A stretch of DNA of 64,000 nt from Epsilonproteobacteria bacterium UBA6211 (GTDB lineage Bacteria > Campylobacterota > Campylobacteria > Campylobacterales > Arcobacteraceae): contig DISL01000100.1 in the NCBI GenBank assembly GCA_002421845.1, positions 52,823 to 116,822 of the forward strand. The letters are read 5' to 3'. Both the position numbers and the translations under genes were made by a program. Positions 8,249 through 15,833 of this stretch are shown here, in pieces (within the stretch, counting starts at the first letter, position 1; the number at the start of each line of letters is the position of its first letter). The notes beneath the pieces were generated by a model that searched no databases, had not been told where the DNA came from, and saw only the letters and a program-made list of their open reading frames with translations.

Positions 8249-9367
8249 TTAAGACAACCTCATTTTGTAGTCTTCATAACCGAAATTTTTAATTATATCC
8301 ATAGTCCCGTCTTTTCTTTTGATAGCAATAGATGGAAGATTTATACCGTTAAATGTAGTTGTTTTTACCATTGTATAATGTATCATATCTTCAAATATAA
8401 TTCTTTGCCCTACTTCAAGCTTTTTGTCAAATGAATAATCACCTATTATATCACCTGCCAAACAAGTATTACCGCCTAATCTATAATTGTATTTTTTTTC
8501 ATCTACAAAACCGCTATTTCTTACCATCGGGCGATAAGGCATAGCAAGAGTATCAGGCATATGAGCTTCAGCTGAAGTATCAAGTATAGCAATATCTATT
8601 TTATTGTGTACTATATCAAGTACGGTAGCTTCTAAATATCCTGTTTGCCAACCTACCGCTTCACCTGGTTCAAGATATACTTCAACCATAGGATATTTAT
8701 TTTTAAACTCTTTTATCACTTCAATCAGTCTATTTACATCATAATCTATTCTTGTAATATGATGCCCACCTCCAAAATTTATCCATCTCATTTTAGGTAT
8801 AAACTCACCGAACTTATCTATAAAAGCATCCAATACACCCTCTAAGGCATCTACGTTTTGCTCACAAAGTGCGTGAAAATGAAGCCCCTCTATACCATCT
8901 AATAATTCAGGTTTAAACTCACTTCGTGTAATTCCAAGTCTTGAATAGGCACCGCAAGGATTATACAAATCTACCTCTACACTTGAATATTCAGGGTTTA
9001 CTCTAAGCCCACAACTATTATTAAAATTTACTTTTGTTTTATACTTTTGCCACTGAGCAAATGAATTGAATACTATATGATGTGAAATTTGAGCAATTTC
9101 GGCAAAATCTTCATCTTTATAAGCAGGTGAATAAGTATGTACTTCCTTACCAAACTCTTCGTATGCAAGTTTAGCTTCATTTAATCCACTAGCACAACAC
9201 CCCTGTAAATACTGCTTTACCAAATCAAAACTACTCCAAAGGGCGAAGCCTTTGAGTGCTAAAAGTATCTTTGCACCACTCTCTTTTTGTACTCTATCCA
9301 AAATCAATAAATTTCTCTCTAATAACTCTTCTTCACACACAAAACACGGTGACGGAATATTTGACAT
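8249..9367 (-). CDS. nspC: Carboxynorspermidine decarboxylase
   Basis: PLP-dependent enzyme of the alanine-racemase-fold decarboxylases. It decarboxylates carboxynorspermidine or carboxyspermidine in the alternative polyamine pathway used by Vibrio and Campylobacterota. The PLP lysine is Lys39 in LLALKGFALWS. The motifs WINFGGGHH, the EPGEA phosphate-binding motif and the late substrate motif GNTCLAGD are present and typical of NspC rather than LysA. The length of 372 residues fits the family. The partner dehydrogenase gene (carboxynorspermidine synthase) is not in this window. An AAAGG ribosome-binding site precedes the ATG. Confidence 0.94.
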   Translation of the reverse strand: MSNIPSPCFVCEEELLERNLLILDRVQKESGAKILLALKGFALWSSFDLVKQYLQGCCASGLNEAKLAYEEFGKEVHTYSPAYKDEDFAEIAQISHHIVFNSFAQWQKYKTKVNFNNSCGLRVNPEYSSVEVDLYNPCGAYSRLGITRSEFKPELLDGIEGLHFHALCEQNVDALEGVLDAFIDKFGEFIPKMRWINFGGGHHITRIDYDVNRLIEVIKEFKNKYPMVEVYLEPGEAVGWQTGYLEATVLDIVHNKIDIAILDTSAEAHMPDTLAMPYRPMVRNSGFVDEKKYNYRLGGNTCLAGDIIGDYSFDKKLEVGQRIIFEDMIHYTMVKTTTFNGINLPSIAIKRKDGTMDIIKNFGYEDYKMRLS

Positions 9368-9398
9368 CTCTAACCTTTATAAAATATTAATATGGGGT

Positions 9399-9404
9399 AT
9401 TATA
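9399..9404 (-). promoter_or_regulatory. -10 element for nspC
   Basis: A consensus TATAAT on the minus strand lies about 32 bases upstream of the nspC ATG in the 154-base divergent region shared with the adaptor gene. For the rightward gene, TGTAAAAT at 9487-9494 is a candidate extended -10. Confidence 0.45.
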
Positions 9405-9521
9405 ACCTTAAAATAGTTAAATTCTTATAAAATGGTAACCACTTTCATTGCAATCTTGTAATTAAGCAAAAGCATAATTTTAATAGTGTAAAATAGAAAA
9501 ATTTTTTTAAAGCGAGATAAT

Positions 9522-10229
9522 ATGAAGTTTTTACTTAGCCTTTGTTTTTTAACTATATCGATTTATGCATCTGAATATTATGCCAAACTAGAGCCTTATG
9601 ATACTTTTGTGGTAAAATCTGCCGTAAGTGGTAAAGTTGATTATATCAATACAAATGCTTTGGGTAAAGTGGTAAAAAATGAAACTATTATCAAAATGGA
9701 TATAAAGTTAGATGAAACAGAATTAAAACACACGATAGCAAAGCTAAACAGTGTCAAAGATATGTTATCTATCGAGCAAAAAAATTATGACAGTATAAAG
9801 AATCTTACTTCAAAGTCCATATTTGAAAAAGATGCCCAAAAAACAAAAGTTCTAAATTATGAAACTCAAGTAGCAGATTTGGAAATAAAAGTTGCTACAT
9901 TAAAAGACAAAATTGATAATAAAGTTTTAAAAGAAAACAACACTTATCTTCATGAAATCAGTGTAAAAGTGGGTGAATATGTAAATGCAGGAACTTTACT
10001 ATATACCGCAATGGATTTTAGTAAAGGGAAGCTAGAATTTTTTATCCCTATAAACGATGCGGAAATGCTTAAAAGCAAAACAATATTTTTAGATGGTGAA
10101 AAAACAGACCTTAAAATCAATAAAATGTACCAAGTTGCCGATTCTACACACATATCATCATATAAATGTGAAATAGTTCTTAAAAACCCTAAAGAATTTT
10201 CAAAACTCTATAAAATAGAGTTTAAATAG
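9522..10229 (+). CDS. Periplasmic HlyD/RND-type adaptor-like protein, orphan
   Basis: A 235-residue protein with an N-terminal signal peptide (about residues 1-17, hydrophobic then YAS). It has the outline of a small membrane-fusion protein: a first half-lipoyl segment (KSAVSGKVDYINTNALGKVV), a central coiled coil (about 65-140, KLNSVKDMLSIEQK onward), and a second half-lipoyl segment (ISVKVGEYVNAGTLLYTA). This order is typical of efflux or ABC adaptor proteins. The beta-barrel/MP domain is abbreviated. No ABC, RND or outer membrane factor gene is adjacent, so the partner is unknown. The substrate cannot be inferred. Confidence 0.7.
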   Translation: MKFLLSLCFLTISIYASEYYAKLEPYDTFVVKSAVSGKVDYINTNALGKVVKNETIIKMDIKLDETELKHTIAKLNSVKDMLSIEQKNYDSIKNLTSKSIFEKDAQKTKVLNYETQVADLEIKVATLKDKIDNKVLKENNTYLHEISVKVGEYVNAGTLLYTAMDFSKGKLEFFIPINDAEMLKSKTIFLDGEKTDLKINKMYQVADSTHISSYKCEIVLKNPKEFSKLYKIEFK

Positions 10230-10484
10230 GTTATACCAAAGAACTATTAATCCAAAAAACTTCCACTCCAAAGATAATATAAAAATACATCGATAAAACT
10301 TTCAACAACAAGATAAATTCTTATTAATCTATAAATCATTACTTCATTTATAAATAAAGGATAAATTACGTAGAAAACACCATTCATTACAATAACATTT
10401 TAAGTATCTTGTAAGTTAAGTTTAGTCACAATTCAGTATGAATACATTATAAATGAACTATATATTCATGGATGGGGTGACATT
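10230..10484. other. Intergenic region upstream of the small lipoprotein gene
   Basis: 255 very AT-rich bases between the adaptor gene and the lipoprotein gene. I see no open frame worth calling. A run TACATTATAAATG near 10443-10455 could contain the lipoprotein promoter, but no -10/-35 pair is convincing. There is no obvious terminator hairpin for the adaptor gene. Confidence 0.4.
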
Positions 10485-10664
10485 ATGAGAAATGTTGTGT
10501 TTGTCGCTATTATTGCTTTATTCTTCAGTGGATGCTTTGGTAATAATGTGGAGTCATTAAGTGAAAAAGAATGTAAAGAAGCAGGATTTGAGTATAACAA
10601 AATAAAAAGACTAAATTATAGAACAGGTGAATATGAAACGATTGAAAAGTGTGTAGAGAAATAG
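10485..10664 (+). CDS. Small predicted lipoprotein, 59 residues
   Basis: Translated by hand: a 59-residue protein with a basic start, a hydrophobic segment (residues 4-14) and a lipobox LFFSGC with Cys17, so it is likely lipid-modified and exported. The mature part is about 43 residues and has two further cysteines (30 and 56), compatible with a disulfide, plus a charged C-terminus ending CVEK. The ATG is preceded by GGGGTGA at 10474-10480, a good ribosome-binding site. Its stop codon directly abuts the convergent acpS stop. I do not recognise the family. The clean lipobox, ribosome-binding site and uninterrupted frame support a real gene. Confidence 0.72.
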   Translation: MRNVVFVAIIALFFSGCFGNNVESLSEKECKEAGFEYNKIKRLNYRTGEYETIEKCVEK

Positions 10665-11018
10665 TTATTTTATTTCTATAACTACTATAGCTATTGCAAA
10701 ACCTCCATCGTGTGCAATAGATACTGATGTATTTTTAATATTAAATTTAGTTATTATTTCTTCTTTTATATTTAGTATCGGTTGATTTTTGGGAGTTTTT
10801 GCAATAGATATATCGTGAAAAGATACTTCAGCCCCTATACCACACCCCAAAGCCTTACTAAATGCCTCTTTAACTGCCCAAAAACCGGCTGCCGTGGATG
10901 TACTTTTGACCAAAGAGATTTCACTATCATTTAAAAATTTTTGATAAGCTTTGTCACCGAATCTCTCAACCATTTTATCAAATCTTGATATGACGGTAAT
11001 ATCTGTACCTACAAGCAT
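10665..11018 (-). CDS. acpS: Holo-[acyl-carrier-protein] synthase
   Basis: Transfers 4'-phosphopantetheine from CoA to apo-ACP for fatty acid synthesis. The 117-residue size and trimeric AcpS motifs fit: GTDITVISRF at the N-terminus with the Mg-binding Asp6, and FWAVKEAFSKALGCGIG carrying the second metal-binding Glu and the CoA-binding Lys. It is the last gene of the leftward metF-ruvX-acpS operon and overlaps ruvX by 10 bases. It ends immediately against the small lipoprotein gene coming from the other side. Confidence 0.95.
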   Translation of the reverse strand: MLVGTDITVISRFDKMVERFGDKAYQKFLNDSEISLVKSTSTAAGFWAVKEAFSKALGCGIGAEVSFHDISIAKTPKNQPILNIKEEIITKFNIKNTSVSIAHDGGFAIAIVVIEIK

Positions 11019-11389
11019 CCAAGATACCTTTTTAGTATTATACTCGCAGCTATTGAATCTATTTTACCGTCCCTTTGATGCTTTATAATTCCCTTAGTTT
11101 GTTCTTCTGCTTCAATGGAACTCATATCTTCTTCTACAAATACTTTGACTCCCTCAAATTTCAAAAGACCCACAAAATGCTTAATTCTATTTTGCATATC
11201 TACGCTAGACGTAGGATAACCGACTATCAATTTATCTATTTGATTTTCACTCAAAAACTTATCCACATCATTTGCGGCTTGGTCTCTATTTTTTCTCAAA
11301 ATAGGAACTTGAGGAGTAACAATATCAGCAAATACGGATGTTGCTACACCTATTCTTTTAAGTCCGACATCTATGGCACAAAGTCTCAC
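11009..11389 (-). CDS. ruvX: Putative pre-16S rRNA nuclease / Holliday-junction-resolvase-like protein
   Basis: A 126-residue RNase H-fold protein of the YqgF/RuvX family, linked to 16S rRNA 5'-end maturation. It shows AIDVGLKRIGVA (first catalytic Asp), the central IVGYPTSS motif, and the terminal KIDSIAASIIL motif with the last catalytic Asp. The usual D-E-R-x-(S/T) motif is written EEDMSS here, a modest deviation. It overlaps metF by 4 bases and acpS by 10 bases, so all three are translationally coupled. Confidence 0.9.
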   Translation of the reverse strand: MRLCAIDVGLKRIGVATSVFADIVTPQVPILRKNRDQAANDVDKFLSENQIDKLIVGYPTSSVDMQNRIKHFVGLLKFEGVKVFVEEDMSSIEAEEQTKGIIKHQRDGKIDSIAASIILKRYLGCL

Positions 11390-12300
11390 GATAGCAACTC
11401 TTTTGCGACATCAAATCTATTGGCTGTCATAAGATGGATTTTTGGATGAATTGCCATAACATCATCAAAAAGCTTTTTACTCAAACTCATACCCACCTTA
11501 TACTCTTCATCTTCACTTACCTTTGAAGCTTCGCTAAGTGCATCTATCCAATCTTGCGGTACATAAATACCTGGAACATGAGCACTCAAAAACTGAGCAG
11601 TTCTAAACTTTGTAACAGGGAAAATTCCTAAAATAAGTGTTGCTTTATTTCTATCGTCATCAAAACTATTTTTTACCTCATCAAAAAGCTCCAAAAGTTT
11701 TTTTGCATTATCCACGTCAAAAACAGGCTGTGTTATGATACCCACTGCTCCGTCTTGAACTTTTTTGTGTAATCTTTTTTGAAGACTTTGCATATTTTTT
11801 GCATAAGAGTTACTTACCGCAAAAGGATATATAGGTTTTGGTTCGCTTTTAAATACACGCCCAGCAAAATCCATTGAGTGATTGAAAGATTTGATTATCT
11901 GAAGAAGCATATTACTATTGCCTTCAAATACACCTTTCGTATGAGGTTGGTCTGACATCTTTGCAGGGTCTCCAGTCAAAGCCAAGATAGCCCTTACGTC
12001 AAAGTCGTTTGCTCCAAGTAAATCAGACTGCAAAGCTATTTTGTTTTTGTCTCTCATTGTCATCGTAGCAAGACAAGGTTTGCCAAAAGTTTGTTGTAAT
12101 TTCAAAGAAGCAAAAAGTGAGCTATATTTCATCTTCGCTAGTGGACTATCAGTCGCACTAAAGCCGTCTATAAGACTGTCAAGCTCCAATGCTTTGATTT
12201 TTGATATGATACCGTTTATACTAGGCTCATGAGCAGGTGTTGTTTCAAGAGTAAGATATTTACCGTCACCTTGAAGTTTTTGTATTAAAGTTTCAAACAT
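11386..12300 (-). CDS. metF: Methylenetetrahydrofolate reductase family protein
   Basis: A 304-residue TIM-barrel flavoprotein of the MetF family, which reduces 5,10-methylene-THF to 5-methyl-THF for methionine synthesis. Family motifs are the N-terminal LETTPAHE (active-site Glu/His region), LATMTMRDKNKIALQSDLLGA, the folate/NADH region ILALTGDP, and GIITQPVFD. It resembles the reductase domain of bifunctional homocysteine methyltransferase/MTHFR proteins more than E. coli MetF, so the exact assignment is slightly uncertain. It is first in the metF-ruvX-acpS operon; TGgTATAAT on the minus strand at 12337-12345 is a fitting promoter. Confidence 0.85.
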   Translation of the reverse strand: MFETLIQKLQGDGKYLTLETTPAHEPSINGIISKIKALELDSLIDGFSATDSPLAKMKYSSLFASLKLQQTFGKPCLATMTMRDKNKIALQSDLLGANDFDVRAILALTGDPAKMSDQPHTKGVFEGNSNMLLQIIKSFNHSMDFAGRVFKSEPKPIYPFAVSNSYAKNMQSLQKRLHKKVQDGAVGIITQPVFDVDNAKKLLELFDEVKNSFDDDRNKATLILGIFPVTKFRTAQFLSAHVPGIYVPQDWIDALSEASKVSEDEEYKVGMSLSKKLFDDVMAIHPKIHLMTANRFDVAKELLS

Positions 12301-12336
12301 TAAGTACCTTATAGAAATATTGATTAATTTTTATAT

Positions 12337-12345
12337 ATTATACCA
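12337..12345 (-). promoter_or_regulatory. Extended -10 promoter element for metF-ruvX-acpS
   Basis: On the minus strand the sequence reads TGgTATAAT about 40 bases upstream of the metF start. It is identical to the gpmI element on the other strand at 1467-1475. No -35 box is evident. Confidence 0.5.
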
Positions 12346-12410
12346 ATAATTATCTAAAAAATATAGTTGAAGAATGGATGTAGCAAAAAGCAAAAAAATT
12401 TTAAACTTCC

Positions 12411-12432
12411 AAATGGGACAAAAGTCCCATTT
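12411..12432 (-). terminator. Intrinsic terminator of the chemoreceptor gene
   Basis: AAATGGGAC / GTCCCATTT forms a perfect 9-bp stem with a four-base loop overlapping the chemoreceptor stop codon. On the minus strand a T-rich run (AAAATTTTTTTG) follows about 10 bases later. Confidence 0.65.
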
Positions 12433-13978
12433 ATTTTAGTTCTTTTAATATATCTATTAAAGAATTTGAAACATTGATTAAATCTTCGGTAGCATCCATA
12501 GTCTCCACTGATTTTTTACCGCTGTTTTCAGCACTTCTTGAAACACTAACCATATTATTAGAGATTTCATTGACACCTTGACTTACTTCTAAAGCAGTAC
12601 TTGCTAAATCATTTGTAATTGTTTGTTGGCTTGTCATAGACCTTGATATAGTACTTGACATTTCACTTATGTTTTGAATAGTGTTATCTATGTTATTGAT
12701 AGAGCCTAAAGCACTTTTTACAAGGGATTGAATAAGTGCTATTGCATTTGTAATCTCTTTTGCTGCTTCATCTGATCTTGAAGCTAGATTTCTCACCTCT
12801 TGAGCAACTACAGCAAATCCTTTTCCTGCTTCTCCTGCAGTTGCAGCCTCAACTGCAGCATTTAGTGAAAGGATATTTGTTTGAAAAGCTATTTGAGTAA
12901 TAATATGTATAGTTTCACCTATTTTTGTAGATTCTTCATTTAGTTGCATCATAGCTTCTGTAGTACTTCTTGATTGTGACTTTGCTTCTTGTGCCACTTT
13001 TTCACCTTGAGCTGAAGTTTCTGCAATACTTGTGATGGAAGATAGCATAGATTCTATTTTTTCAGACAAGTCAGAAACAGCTTGATTTATTTGTTCACTT
13101 GCTACAGATACCTCATGGGAGCTGTTCATAGTAGTTTGAGCACTTTGAGACATAGACTCTGCAGCATTAGATAAATGATTTAATGAACCTGTAAGTCCTT
13201 GAACTTTTTTATCAATCTCAAAAATCAAATTTTTCTTATCGGTAATATCGGTAGCATATTTTACTACTTTGAAAGGTTTGTTATCTATATCCATAATAGG
13301 GTTATAAGAAGCTTGTATCCATATATGTTTACCGCCTTTACCAAGTCTTAAATATTCGCCTGAATCAAACTGACCGTTATTTAGTCTTTTCCAAAAATCC
13401 TTATAGTCATTTGAATTTTTATAAGTATCTTCACAAAACATATTATGATGTTTACCTACTATCTCGTTAAGTTGGTATCCAAGAGTTTTCAAAAAGTTTT
13501 CGTTTGCAGTTATTACGGTACCGTCCATATTAAATTCTATTACTGCTTGAGATTTGCTTATAGCACTAAGTTGCCCTTCATAATCTAGTGTTTGAAGTTT
13601 TCTTTGTGTTACGTCTTGAGCAAATTTGATTACTTGAATTACTCTACCGCTACTATCTTTGATTGGCATATAGGACGCTTGTATAAATATAGAACTACCG
13701 TCTTTTCTAATTCTTTTAAATTCAGATGTCATAGTAGTACCACTGTTTAAACCTGTCCAAAAATCACTATAGTCTCTACTTGCAACATATCGGCTATCAC
13801 AAAAAATCTTATGATGTTTTCCTGCTACTTCGTATGCACTATAACCTAAAGCATCCAAAAAGTTTTTATTTGCATGTAGTATCGTACCATCAGGCTTAAA
13901 TGAAATTACTGCATAATTATCATCAATAGCTCTTAGTTTATATGTTTCTTCATGTGTTTTAAAATTAAATAACGGCAT
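12431..13978 (-). CDS. Soluble methyl-accepting chemotaxis protein with two PAS domains
   Basis: Cytoplasmic chemoreceptor of 515 residues that should signal to CheA/CheW. Two tandem PAS domains (about 20-125 and 135-250) each begin with an ISFKPDGTI / IEFNMDGTV strand and end with the VIKFAQDVT / VVKYATDIT strand of the Aer/PAS_9 type, often binding FAD or haem. The signalling domain (about 265-505) contains the hairpin tip [17 protein letters not shown]. There is no transmembrane segment and no HAMP. I prefer the ATG at 13978 (AAGGTGG five bases upstream) to an in-frame start at 14029 with no site. The ligand or redox signal is not predictable. Confidence 0.92.
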   Translation of the reverse strand: MPLFNFKTHEETYKLRAIDDNYAVISFKPDGTILHANKNFLDALGYSAYEVAGKHHKIFCDSRYVASRDYSDFWTGLNSGTTMTSEFKRIRKDGSSIFIQASYMPIKDSSGRVIQVIKFAQDVTQRKLQTLDYEGQLSAISKSQAVIEFNMDGTVITANENFLKTLGYQLNEIVGKHHNMFCEDTYKNSNDYKDFWKRLNNGQFDSGEYLRLGKGGKHIWIQASYNPIMDIDNKPFKVVKYATDITDKKNLIFEIDKKVQGLTGSLNHLSNAAESMSQSAQTTMNSSHEVSVASEQINQAVSDLSEKIESMLSSITSIAETSAQGEKVAQEAKSQSRSTTEAMMQLNEESTKIGETIHIITQIAFQTNILSLNAAVEAATAGEAGKGFAVVAQEVRNLASRSDEAAKEITNAIALIQSLVKSALGSINNIDNTIQNISEMSSTISRSMTSQQTITNDLASTALEVSQGVNEISNNMVSVSRSAENSGKKSVETMDATEDLINVSNSLIDILKELK

Positions 13979-14030
13979 TTTTCCACCTTGTTTATATTTG
14001 TTTTGGAATTGTATCATTTCAACGGTCACC

Positions 14031-14067
14031 TATCAGTCACGTAAATATACTCAATATGTGACTGATA
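14031..14067. promoter_or_regulatory. Inverted repeat in the chemoreceptor/serB divergent region
   Basis: TATCAGTCAC (14031-14040) and GTGACTGATA (14058-14067) are perfect 10-base inverted repeats separated by 17 bases. The location just upstream of the chemoreceptor and about 100 bases from serB suits an operator or a leader hairpin; function is inferred. Confidence 0.45.
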
Positions 14068-14168
14068 TATGACTTTATCGAGTTCTATCTCAACATTGTA
14101 ATAAACCATATTTTTATATATGTTTTGATAAAATATGTACCTAAAAATAACAACTATGGAATAATTAT

Positions 14169-14789
14169 ATGAAACTAGCAGTATTTGATTTTGACTCTAC
14201 ACTTATGGATGGAGAGACTATTGATTTTTTGGCTGAAGAGCTTGGACTAAAAGAGCAAGTATCTCACATAACGGAACTTGCCATGAGCGGACAACTTGAT
14301 TTTTTTGAATCTTTGACTACTAGGGTATCTTTACTAAAAGGTTTACCGTATCACAAAGTACAAGATATTTGTAGAAACCTACCGCTTATGCCTGGAGCCG
14401 TAGAAGTAGTAAAAGGGCTTCAAGATAGAGGTTATAAAGTGGTATGTTTTAGCGGTGGATTTAGAGAGGGTACTACTCCAGCCAAACTAAAACTAGGTCT
14501 TGATGGAGATTTTGCAAATTTCTTACACCACAAAGACGGCGTACTTAGCGGTTTTGTAGGTGGAGATATGATGTTTGGATTTAGCAAGGGTGATATGCTA
14601 GTTCGTCTTCAAAAACTTCTTGGAGTTAGTGTAGAAGATACTATAGCAGTAGGTGACGGTGCTAACGATAAAAGTATGTTTGAACACGCAAGTAAAAGAG
14701 TTGCATTTTGTGCAAAAGAGGTACTCAAAAAAGAGGCAAATATTATAATAGATACGAAAGATTTATCGTTGATTTTAGAAAGGTTATAA
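14169..14789 (+). CDS. serB: Phosphoserine phosphatase
   Basis: HAD-superfamily enzyme for the last step of serine synthesis, 206 residues. Motif I is FDFDSTLMDGET (nucleophile Asp7, acid/base Asp9), motif II is CFSGGFREG, and motif III/IV is VGDGANDKSMF. The SerB-specific pattern around LMPGAVEVV agrees. It lacks the N-terminal ACT domain found in some SerB proteins, as is normal in Campylobacterota. It is followed by tal with a 50-base gap and probably shares its transcript. Confidence 0.94.
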   Translation: MKLAVFDFDSTLMDGETIDFLAEELGLKEQVSHITELAMSGQLDFFESLTTRVSLLKGLPYHKVQDICRNLPLMPGAVEVVKGLQDRGYKVVCFSGGFREGTTPAKLKLGLDGDFANFLHHKDGVLSGFVGGDMMFGFSKGDMLVRLQKLLGVSVEDTIAVGDGANDKSMFEHASKRVAFCAKEVLKKEANIIIDTKDLSLILERL

Positions 14790-14839
14790 GTTAATTAGGT
14801 ACTTAGCACCTCATTACCTACAAAGAAAAAAGGAACAAA

Positions 14840-15832
14840 ATGAACTTAAAACAAAATATAAACTATTCTATATGGTGTGATTTTATAGAAAGAGATTTTT
14901 TGGAAAACGAATTCCAAACTATCCTAAACGACGGAATAATTCACGGAGCTACAAGCAACCCGGCAATATTTGAAAACTCTATTACAAACTCACCTGCTTA
15001 TAAAAACGACATAAGTGCAATGCAACATTTATCACAAAAAGAGATTTATGAAGCACTTGCTATCAAAGATATAAAAAGAGCTGCGGAGATTTTACTGCCG
15101 TTATACGAAAAAGACTCAAACGACGGCTTTATATCTATCGAAGTCGACCCGACCTTATGCGATGATATGATGGGTACTATTGAAGAGGGTGTAAGACTGT
15201 TTAAAACTATAAATATGCCAAACGTTATGATAAAAGTTCCTGCAACTGATGCAGGTTACGGTGCTATGAGAGAGCTTACACATATGGGTATCAACGTAAA
15301 TGCAACATTAATTTTCAGTGTAGCTCAAGCCATAGAGTGTGCTAAAGCACTTGATACAGGTATCAAACAAAGTGACAAAAATCCAAAAGCTGTAATTTCC
15401 GTATTTGTAAGTAGATTTGATAGAGCTTGTGATGATATATGCAAAGCAAAAGGTTTGGAAACTGCAAAACTAGGCATTGTTAATGCTACAAAATGTTATC
15501 ATGAAGTTGAAAAATTCAATCAACCAAATATAAGAACACTATTTGCAAGTACAGGTGTAAAAGGTGATGATTTACCAAAAAGCTACTACATAGATACGTT
15601 AATATACCCAAATAGTATCAATACGGCTCCACTGGATACCATAAAAGCATTTATTACAAACGGTACGAAAGTACAAACAACTCTTATCAAAGAAGAAGCT
15701 TGTGACGATTATTTCCAACTTCTAAAAGATAACGGTATAGATGTTGAAGCTACAAGCCAAAAACTATTAAATGACGGCTTGGAAGCATTTAAGGTATCTT
15801 TTGCCCAAATGTTAACAAAACTAAAAAACTAA
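14840..15832 (+). CDS. tal: Transaldolase
   Basis: Pentose-phosphate pathway enzyme transferring dihydroxyacetone units. The 330-residue protein shows HGATSNPAIFENSI near the N-terminus, SIEVDPTL, and the Schiff-base lysine motif PNVMIKVPATDAG near residue 131, followed by NVNATLIFS and the ISVFVSRFDR segment. It belongs to the longer transaldolase subfamily (TalB/Tal type 2), not the short fructose-6-phosphate aldolase type. A ribosome-binding site AAAGGAA precedes the ATG. The next gene starts one base after its stop. Confidence 0.94.
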   Translation: MNLKQNINYSIWCDFIERDFLENEFQTILNDGIIHGATSNPAIFENSITNSPAYKNDISAMQHLSQKEIYEALAIKDIKRAAEILLPLYEKDSNDGFISIEVDPTLCDDMMGTIEEGVRLFKTINMPNVMIKVPATDAGYGAMRELTHMGINVNATLIFSVAQAIECAKALDTGIKQSDKNPKAVISVFVSRFDRACDDICKAKGLETAKLGIVNATKCYHEVEKFNQPNIRTLFASTGVKGDDLPKSYYIDTLIYPNSINTAPLDTIKAFITNGTKVQTTLIKEEACDDYFQLLKDNGIDVEATSQKLLNDGLEAFKVSFAQMLTKLKN

Positions 15833-15833
15833 T

